Source: Bryobacteraceae bacterium (GTDB taxonomy: Bacteria; Acidobacteriota; Terriglobia; Bryobacterales; Bryobacteraceae). Taken from it: a stretch of 58,524 nucleotides of DNA. Where the stretch lies: assembly GCA_025056865.1 (NCBI GenBank), contig JANWVO010000059.1, positions 1 to 58,524 of the forward strand, written 5' to 3'. This document shows positions 52,405 through 58,524 of the stretch, piece by piece; the first letter of the stretch is position 1, and each line of letters opens with the position of its first letter. The notes under the pieces are model-generated. The model did no database searches, was not told the origin of the DNA, and saw only the letters and a program-made list of their open reading frames with translations. The position numbers and the translations under genes are program-made.

Positions 52405-52526
52405 ACGGACACGATGCTCGCACGGCAAAATGACAGATCGGTTTCATTTCCGCTTCACCACCGTAAATTCCTGTTCCCGTGCGCGCCCCGCCCCTCCGGC
52501 GGCGCCCGCCCGCCCCGCGCACGGGT

Positions 52527-52556
52527 TTGCGGACCAGCGCCGGATTCTGCTAGCTT
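52527..52556 (+). promoter_or_regulatory. Promoter of the deoxyhypusine-synthase-like gene
   Basis: TTGCGG (52527-52532), 18 bp, then TAGCTT (52551-52556) preceded by TGC as an extended -10. The predicted leader to the ATG at 52578 is about 15 nt. Confidence 0.45.
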
Positions 52557-52577
52557 GCAGGATGTAACGGCGCTGAA

Positions 52578-53822
52578 ATGCTCATGGAAAAACAACACAG
52601 GAGACTCGTGCGCACGCGGCGCGTCGACGAGATCGGCACCTTCGACGAGCTGTTGCGGAACTGTCTTCCCGCCTTCGGCGGCGCCTACCTGCGGCGGATC
52701 TACGGCATTCTCGACGCCGCCATCGGCATGGGCTGCCCGCTCACCGTGGCCGTCGCCGGCCCGGTCACCGTCAGCGGCCAGCACCAGGCATGGCTGATCC
52801 CCCTGCTCGAAACAGGATGGGTCGCTTATGTTTCCACCACCGACGCCGTCTGCTACCACGACGGCCACCGCGCCCTGCCCGGCCGCGGCGACTGCGTCTT
52901 CGAGGTGCCCATCTTCGGCGATGACGGCGAGCTCCGCGAGCAGCGCATCATCCGCGTCGCCGACATGGCCTTCGAGGATGACGTCCTCAACGACCAGGAC
53001 CGCTTCCTCTCCGCGCTCCTTCAGCGGCCCGAGTTCCAGAGGAAGATGTCGGGCACCGAGTTCCGTTACAAGCTCGGCCTCTGGTACGGCGCGATGGAGA
53101 AGGCCAGCGGCGTGCCCGCCGGCCTGCTGTCCACCTGCGCCCGCATGGCCATCCCCGTCTTCGTCGGCGCGCCCGGCGACGGCAGCGTCTTCCTGAACTC
53201 CATGAAGCTGTGGGCGATGCGCGAAGCGGGGCTGATCGAGCGCCACGACCTCGAGCTCGACATCCACCTCGAAGTCTTCGAAAGTTGCGCCTTCCATTAT
53301 TGGGGCCTGTTCGAGTCCGACGCGAAAGCGATGGGCACGCTCATCCTCGGCGGCGGCGTGCCGAAGAATTTCAACCTCCAGCCCGAGCCCGCGCTCAGCC
53401 AGTTGCTCGGCCTGCCCGACATCCGCGGCTATCTGTTCGACGTCCAGATCGTCAGCTCGCCCGTCACCGACGGCTCGCTGTCGTCCTGCTTCCCGGCCGA
53501 AGCCGTCACCTGGGGCAAGGTGGACAAGGACCACTATCAGCAGACCACCGAGTCCATGCAGTGCGACTACTCCATCGTGCTGCCCCTGCTCGTGAAGGCG
53601 TTGCTCGAAAACCGCGACCGCTACGCCCGCATGGCCGCGGAGATGGGCGAAGAGGCGCTGTTCGAAAAGGAGCCGAAGGCACGCGGCTATCTGCGCCCGC
53701 GCCAGGGCTACCGGCTGTATGACCGCCGCGCCGAGCTTGTCGAAAAGCTCAAGGCCGCCGTGCGCGAGCAGGGCCCGTGGCTGATGGAAAGCGTCCGCTT
53801 CCCGCTGCCCCCGGCGCCGTGA
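52578..53822 (+). CDS. Deoxyhypusine synthase-like protein
   Basis: 414 residues; a second ATG lies two codons inside. The NAD-binding fold of deoxyhypusine synthase is evident: VAVAGPVTVSG near 57-67, DAVCYHDGHRAL, VGAPGDGSVFLN, LILGGGVPKNFNLQ (GGGVPKN at 258-264), DGSLSSCFPAEAVTWGKVDK with the likely catalytic lysine at 314. Bacteria lack hypusinated eIF5A, and bacterial homologues are thought to act in polyamine chemistry such as homospermidine formation. Here the substrate is unknown. No other polyamine gene adjoins it. Confidence 0.83.
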   Translation: MLMEKQHRRLVRTRRVDEIGTFDELLRNCLPAFGGAYLRRIYGILDAAIGMGCPLTVAVAGPVTVSGQHQAWLIPLLETGWVAYVSTTDAVCYHDGHRALPGRGDCVFEVPIFGDDGELREQRIIRVADMAFEDDVLNDQDRFLSALLQRPEFQRKMSGTEFRYKLGLWYGAMEKASGVPAGLLSTCARMAIPVFVGAPGDGSVFLNSMKLWAMREAGLIERHDLELDIHLEVFESCAFHYWGLFESDAKAMGTLILGGGVPKNFNLQPEPALSQLLGLPDIRGYLFDVQIVSSPVTDGSLSSCFPAEAVTWGKVDKDHYQQTTESMQCDYSIVLPLLVKALLENRDRYARMAAEMGEEALFEKEPKARGYLRPRQGYRLYDRRAELVEKLKAAVREQGPWLMESVRFPLPPAP

Positions 53823-53895
53823 TCCCGCCCCGCCGCAGTGGCGCGGGGACGGGCGCGTCCGCGATCATATCTGCCAGGGCCGCCCTTCGATCCCC

Positions 53896-55620
53896 ATGAC
53901 GCGAGCCTGCGCAACCTCCGCCGCGCTGCTCGCCGCAGCCGCGGCTTCGCTCCTGTGGGTCCCCCGCGGGCCCGCGGCCGCGCCCTCTCCGCCCCCGCCC
54001 AGGCCGGTCTTCCGCGACATCGCCTCCCCGTGGCCCTTCCGCTACGTCTCCAACAACAGCCTCTACGGCCGCAAGTGGTTCCCGCAGCCCATGTGCGGCG
54101 GCATCGCCGTCCTCGACTACGACAACGACGGCCTCCTCGACATCTTCTTCACCAACGGCGCGCGCTTCCCCGAACGCCGCCGCACCGATCCCTCCTTCTA
54201 CAACCTGCTCCTGCGCCAGAAGCCCGGCGGCTCCTTCGAGGACGTCACCGAACGCGCCGGACTCCTCGGCAAAGACCTCGACTTCAACTTCGGCGTCGCC
54301 GCCGGCGACTACGACAACGACGGCTGGACCGACCTCTTCCTCGCCACCGCCGGCCGCAACGTCCTCTACCGCAACATGGGCAACGGCACGTTCCGCGACG
54401 TCACCGCCGCTTCCGGCATCGGAACCAAGCCGCCCAACCTCCTCAGCGTCGCCGCCGCATGGTTCGACTACGACCGCGACGGCTGGCTGGACCTCTTCGT
54501 CTCCAACTACACCTTCTGGTCGCCCGAAACCGACCACCGCTGCGCGATGAGCGACAAGGACCTCTACTGTGATCCGCGCCGCTATCCAAGCGTCCCCCAC
54601 CAGCTCTTCCGCAATCTCGGCAACGGCCGCTTCGCCGACGTAACCGCAAGGGTGGGCCTCGACCAGACGCCCGGCAAGGGCATGGGCGTCTCCATCGCCG
54701 ACTTCAACGGCGACGGCTGGCTCGACGTCTTTGTCGCCAACGACACCGACCCCAATTTCCTCTTCCTCAACCGCCAGGGCCGCCGCTTCGACGAGCTCGG
54801 GCTCCAGCTCGGCGTCGCCTACAACGAAAACGCGCAGGCCGGCTCCTCCATGGGCTGCGACGCCAAAGACTACGACAACGACGGCCTCGTCGACATCTTC
54901 TACAACAACCTCCGCTCCCAGATCTGGGGCCTGCTCCGCAACACCGGCCAGGCCTTCGAGCTCGTCTCCACGCCCGCCCGCATCACCTGGCTCAGCCGCC
55001 CCTATTCGGGCTGGAGCAGCGGCTTCATCGACTACAACAACGACGGCTGGAAAGACATCTACTCTTCCAATGGCGACGTCGACGAATTCAACGAGCTTTC
55101 CCCGCAGAATGACACCATGTTCGAGAACGTCGAGGGCAGGCATTTCATCGACGTTTCCGCCGAATTGGGGCCGGATTTCATGCAGAAAGGCTTCCAGCGC
55201 GGCTCCGCCTTCGCCGACCTCAACAACGACGGCTGGATGGACATCATCGTCACCTCCCTCAACCGCCGCCCGCGCATCCTGCTCAACGGCGGCCTGCCGG
55301 ACCGCCATTGGCTGCTCGTCGAGCTCACCGGCCGCCGCAGCCCCCGCGACGCCATCGGGGCCGCCGTGAAGGTCACCACCGCCGGCGGTCGCACCCTCTA
55401 CAACCACGTCGCCGTCAGCGTCGGCTTCATGGGCTCCAGCGACCGCCGCGTCCACTTCGGCCTCGGCGCCGAAACCCGCCTCCGCAGCGTCGAAATCACC
55501 TGGCCCAGCGGCCTGAAGCAGACTCTCACGAACGTCGCCGCCGACCAGATCCTGAAAGTGGCCGAACCCGCCCCGCCACGGCCCGCCGGCGCAAAGCCGA
55601 AGCCCGCCCCCGCCCGCTGA
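53896..55620 (+). CDS. Secreted FG-GAP beta-propeller with ASPIC/UnbV domain (CRTAC1-like), third copy
   Basis: 574 residues. A signal peptide (TSAALLAAAAASLLWVP) precedes a Pro-rich linker and seven calcium motifs (DYDNDGLLD, DYDNDGWTD, DYDRDGWLD, DFNGDGWLD, DYDNDGLVD, DYNNDGWKD, DLNNDGWMD). The ASPIC/UnbV domain reads AIGAAVKV, SVGFMGSSDRRVHFGLG and ITWPSGLKQTL. It is more divergent from the two copies at 12.2 and 17.4 kb than they are from each other, notably in the blades. A Pro/Lys tail ends the protein. The convergent S9 peptidase gene ends 10 bp away. Confidence 0.86.
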   Translation: MTRACATSAALLAAAAASLLWVPRGPAAAPSPPPPRPVFRDIASPWPFRYVSNNSLYGRKWFPQPMCGGIAVLDYDNDGLLDIFFTNGARFPERRRTDPSFYNLLLRQKPGGSFEDVTERAGLLGKDLDFNFGVAAGDYDNDGWTDLFLATAGRNVLYRNMGNGTFRDVTAASGIGTKPPNLLSVAAAWFDYDRDGWLDLFVSNYTFWSPETDHRCAMSDKDLYCDPRRYPSVPHQLFRNLGNGRFADVTARVGLDQTPGKGMGVSIADFNGDGWLDVFVANDTDPNFLFLNRQGRRFDELGLQLGVAYNENAQAGSSMGCDAKDYDNDGLVDIFYNNLRSQIWGLLRNTGQAFELVSTPARITWLSRPYSGWSSGFIDYNNDGWKDIYSSNGDVDEFNELSPQNDTMFENVEGRHFIDVSAELGPDFMQKGFQRGSAFADLNNDGWMDIIVTSLNRRPRILLNGGLPDRHWLLVELTGRRSPRDAIGAAVKVTTAGGRTLYNHVAVSVGFMGSSDRRVHFGLGAETRLRSVEITWPSGLKQTLTNVAADQILKVAEPAPPRPAGAKPKPAPAR

Positions 55621-55630
55621 CGCCTCCGCT

Positions 55631-57955
55631 CTACTTCCTGAGGTTCGTCTCGAACAGCTTCAGGATGCGGCGGTACTCGTCCGTCCAGCTCGAAGCGTTC
55701 ACGAAGCCGTGGTCTTCCACCGGGTAGATGGCCACCTCCCAGTTCTCCTTGCCCAGCTCGATCAGCTTCTGCGCCAGCCGCACCGTGTCCTGAAAATGCA
55801 CATTGGCGTCGGCCATCCCGTGGCAGATCAGCAGCGCCCCCCGCAGCCCCGCGGCGTGGTAGATCGGCGAGCTCCGCCGGTACGCCTCGGGATCATCCTG
55901 CGGCAGGTTCAGGATCGCGCCCGTGTAGGGGTGGTTGTAGTGCGCCCAGTCGGTCACCGGGCGCAGCGCCGCGCCCGCCGCAAACACGCCCGGCTGCGTG
56001 AACATCGCCATCAGCGTGAGGAAGCCCCCGTAGCTGCCGCCGTAAATGCCAATCCGGCGCGGATCCACCCCATGCTCGGCCGCCAGCCACTTCGCCGCGT
56101 CCACCTGGTCGTCCAGGTCCTTTCCTCCCATGTGCCGGTAGACGGCCGTGCGCCAGTCGCGGCCGTGGCCCGCCGAGCCGCGGTAGTCCAGGTCCAGCAC
56201 GAGGTAGCCCCGCTCCATCAGCAGATGGTGGAACATCATCTCCCGCGCATAGCTCGACCAGCCCCGGTGCACGTTTTGCAGATATCCGGCGCCGTGGACG
56301 AAAATCACCGCCGGCCCGCCCTTTTTCCAGTTCGCCGGCTTGTAAATATGCGCCGGAATTCGCGCCCCGTCGCGCGCCGGAATTTCCACAATCGGCTTTT
56401 CGATCCACGGATACCGCGAAAATTCCGCGCTCGGGCTCACTGTCACCCGCCGCATTTCCGCTCCGGGCTTCGCCGCCATCAGAAAGAGCTCCGGCGGCTG
56501 GTTCGTGCGGCTGTGGATCACCGCCAGCATCGCGCCGTCGGGCGAAAGCTCGCCATCGTGGAAGCCGGGCGCGGACGTGAGCTTCGTCCGCGCGCCGCCG
56601 TGGGCGGGCATCAGATACAGGTGCTGCTCATAGGGGCTTTCTTCGCTGGTCGTCAGCAGGAAGGATTCGCGGTTGGGCGACAGCTCGGCCTGTTTGACCT
56701 CCCAGCGCCCGCCCGTCAGCGCCCGCACCTCCCCTGTCTCCCAATTCGCGGCATACAGGTGGGACCATCCGTCGCGCTCGGCCTGAAACCACACCTCGCG
56801 GCCGCCGGGCAGCCAGCCCAGCGCCTGCGCGCCGGGCCCGCCCACCCACGCGTCATCATGCAGGTGGAACAGCGGCCGCAGCCGCGCCGCTTCCACGTCC
56901 ACGGCAAACACCCAGCGGTCCTTGAAGTCGGCCGCCCGCCCCAGCACCGCCAGCCGCGCCCCGTCCTCGCTCCACTGGGGATTGGCCAGCGTCACCGGGC
57001 GTTCCACCTCCTTGCCGTCGCGCGTCGCCTTGAGGCCCGCCTCCAGCCACCGCACCTCGCCGTTGTCGGCGCGGATCAGCGCCATGCGCTGCCGCGGCTG
57101 CACGTCGCCCACCTTCGTCCGCGTCGGCTGCGTCTCGGTGTACGCCGTTTCGGTGACGTACAGGGGCATCAGCGCCGTCTTCGCCTCCTGCGGCCTTTCG
57201 GTGACGACCGCCAGCACGTACTTTTCGTCCGGCGACAGATACAGATCCGTCACCGTCTGCCGCTGCGTCAGCCGCAGCGGACGGCGCGGATTCTCCTTCT
57301 TGCGCTTCTCTTCCCGCTCCTCGCGTTGCCGCGCGCGCTTGTCCACCGCCTCCAGCAGCGCCCGCTCTTCCTTCTTGAGATATTCCTGGCTCGCCGTTCC
57401 CTTGCGCTGCTCGTCGCCGTCCGGCTGGCCCGGCGGAACGATGTGGGTGAGCTGCTCGATCTCGCCGCTCTCCAGCGACAGAACGAACAGATTGCCGCCG
57501 CGGACGAAGGTCACGCGCCTGCCGTCCCGCGTCAGCCGCGGCGACGATTCGGCCTCGCCCGTGCGCGTAATGCGCCGCGCGCGGTCGCTGCCGTAATCGT
57601 AAAGCCAGATGTCGCCCTCGCGCGCGAAAACGCCCACGCGGCCGTCCGCGCTCTTCGACGCGCGCGCGGGCGGAGCCTCCAGCGCCTCCTCATCGCTCAG
57701 CCGCCGCAGCCCCGAGCCGTCGCGGTTCACCACCCACGTCGAATACTCCTTCTCGGGCGGCTCGGAAGCCTGCTTCCACTCGAAATACACGCGGCGCCCG
57801 TCGCCGCTCCAGCGCACCGCCCGCGGCTCGTATCCATACAGCGCGGGCCCCTGCATGATCCACTCCACCGTCAGCGTCCGCGGCGGCCCCTGCTGGGCTC
57901 CTGCCGGCGGCGCGCACAGCAGCGCCGCCAATCCGATGCAAAGCGCTTCTCTCAT
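55631..57955 (-). CDS. Exported S9-family (prolyl oligopeptidase/DPP4-type) peptidase
   Basis: 774 residues from the ATG at 57955, which opens a signal peptide (ALCIGLAALLCAPPAGAQ); the open frame continues upstream into the CRISPR region, where it is not coding. The N-terminal half is a WD/propeller region (SPRLTRDGRRVTFVRGGNLF, LYLSPDEKYVLAVVTE). The C-terminal alpha/beta hydrolase has the nucleophile in YGGSYGGF (S641), Asp716 in MADANVHF and His749 in EDHGFVNA. It should cleave short peptides after proline-like residues in the periplasm. No Shine-Dalgarno is apparent before the ATG. Confidence 0.88.
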   Translation of the reverse strand: MREALCIGLAALLCAPPAGAQQGPPRTLTVEWIMQGPALYGYEPRAVRWSGDGRRVYFEWKQASEPPEKEYSTWVVNRDGSGLRRLSDEEALEAPPARASKSADGRVGVFAREGDIWLYDYGSDRARRITRTGEAESSPRLTRDGRRVTFVRGGNLFVLSLESGEIEQLTHIVPPGQPDGDEQRKGTASQEYLKKEERALLEAVDKRARQREEREEKRKKENPRRPLRLTQRQTVTDLYLSPDEKYVLAVVTERPQEAKTALMPLYVTETAYTETQPTRTKVGDVQPRQRMALIRADNGEVRWLEAGLKATRDGKEVERPVTLANPQWSEDGARLAVLGRAADFKDRWVFAVDVEAARLRPLFHLHDDAWVGGPGAQALGWLPGGREVWFQAERDGWSHLYAANWETGEVRALTGGRWEVKQAELSPNRESFLLTTSEESPYEQHLYLMPAHGGARTKLTSAPGFHDGELSPDGAMLAVIHSRTNQPPELFLMAAKPGAEMRRVTVSPSAEFSRYPWIEKPIVEIPARDGARIPAHIYKPANWKKGGPAVIFVHGAGYLQNVHRGWSSYAREMMFHHLLMERGYLVLDLDYRGSAGHGRDWRTAVYRHMGGKDLDDQVDAAKWLAAEHGVDPRRIGIYGGSYGGFLTLMAMFTQPGVFAAGAALRPVTDWAHYNHPYTGAILNLPQDDPEAYRRSSPIYHAAGLRGALLICHGMADANVHFQDTVRLAQKLIELGKENWEVAIYPVEDHGFVNASSWTDEYRRILKLFETNLRK

Positions 57956-58071
57956 GGCCCGGGAAAAACGGGATTTTCTCACATTCGCGCGCGGCCCGCG
58001 CGTTGGGAGGCAATAATCCGAGCGGAGGTTGACGGCGGCGGCTGCTTTCTCGGCTCCCTGAATCACTCGCC

Positions 58072-58524
58072 CCGGCAGCTGCACTGAGGCCGAACCACCG
58101 CTGCAGCCATGCCGCACTTAACGCAGCGTCCCTCAATCACGGCGTGTCAGCTGCACTGAGGCCGAACCACCGCTGCAGCTTCCGGAGGTGCCGAACCTTG
58201 GCGACATCACGCAGATGTGTCAGCTGCACTGAGGCCGAACCACCGCTGCAGCATGCGCCACCCGTATCTGTCAAACCGCGGGTCATCGCCGTGTCAGCTG
58301 CACTGAGGCCGAACCACCGCTGCAGCAATACCGGGGCGGCTGTGAACCAAACGGCAGCGAGGGTGTCAGCTGCACTGAGGCCGAACCACCGCTGCAGCAA
58401 CACAACGTCGCAGCGCTTCGGCGGCTCCTCGTACAGGTGTCAGCTGCACTGAGGCCGAACCACCGCTGCAGCCATGATGCGGCTCCCGTACGGCAAGAGG
58501 GTGAGGAGTGTCAGCTGCACTGAG
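58072..58524 (-). CRISPR. CRISPR array, at least seven repeats, running off the right edge
   Basis: A 36-base repeat (plus strand starts GTGTCAGCTGCACTG and ends CCACCGCTGCAGC) occurs at 58072 (first four bases degenerate), 58144, 58217, 58291, 58363, 58437 and 58508 (cut by the window end). Six spacers of 36, 37, 38, 36, 38 and 35 bases differ from each other. GCTGCA near the start pairs with TGCAGC at the end of each repeat. The degenerate copy at the left suggests the leader-distal end, so transcription should run on the minus strand from a leader and cas genes beyond the right edge. The repeat and spacer lengths argue against a typical type II array (spacers about 30) but do not settle the type. 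Confidence 0.93.

Noticed and set aside
58137-58403. Open frame through the CRISPR array
   Set aside because: It translates the 36-base repeat over and over (QRWFGLSAAD-type repeats) and has no start signal; it is a by-product of the array.

Overview
The window is high-GC DNA (roughly two thirds G+C by eye) and looks like a chromosome segment of an Acidobacteriota, most likely the Solibacter/Bryobacter group. Pointers are two VWFA-related acidobacterial-type proteins, three secreted FG-GAP/ASPIC-UnbV (CRTAC1-like) proteins, an Oar-like TonB-dependent receptor, Tat-exported Gfo/Idh/MocA proteins, a PEP-CTERM protein and a large Tad pilus cluster. This assignment is inference from gene content. 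No tRNA or rRNA gene was recognised.

Layout. 1-5.1 kb: small exported proteins, a Tat Gfo/Idh/MocA protein, a PEP-CTERM protein and a rhomboid protease. 5.3-7.8 kb: a short Tad set (cpaB-tadB-tadC). 7.8-10.4 kb: GNAT and AlaC-type aminotransferase genes, divergent from a rhodanese whose catalytic cysteine position is an in-frame TGA followed by a bacterial-SECIS-like hairpin (candidate selenoprotein). 10.5-19.1 kb: two VWFA proteins, two CRTAC1-like proteins and a TPR protein. 19.1-24.1 kb: accessory block with a DUF669/SSB-like gene, an IS3 element flanked by 11-bp direct repeats, a small membrane protein and a nearly 2-kb gene-free stretch rich in perfect inverted repeats. 24.0-33.3 kb: the main Tad operon (cpaB-cpaC-cpaE-cpaF-tadB-tadC plus small membrane proteins). 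33.3-34.4 kb: gene-poor, with a candidate structured RNA ending in an intrinsic terminator. 34.4-42.2 kb: Gfo/Idh/MocA, DinB, DnaC-like ATPase, Fur, a LolA-like gene pair, a DUF1624-like membrane protein, a 63-bp tandem repeat, a pentapeptide-repeat protein and a tandem-UspA protein. 42.2-47.9 kb: a multiheme cytochrome locus divergent from a sigma-54 activator. 48.3-58.0 kb: phytase, TonB receptor, deoxyhypusine-synthase-like protein, a third CRTAC1-like protein and an S9 peptidase. 58.07 kb to the right edge: a CRISPR array that runs out of the window without visible cas genes.

How parts may work together. The main Tad operon has secretin, ATPase, localisation ATPase and platform proteins; the short set lacks secretin and ATPase and may depend on it. 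The cytochrome locus combines a NapC/NirT-type six-heme protein, a nine-heme/cytochrome-b fusion resembling Geobacter CbcL, a two-helix membrane protein and a degenerate receiver. Good sigma-54 -24/-12 matches sit on both strands between this operon and its likely activator. Across the window many genes have a TAnAnT-type -10 box only 6-20 bp before the start codon, which suggests very short leaders or leaderless mRNAs and was used here to choose several starts.
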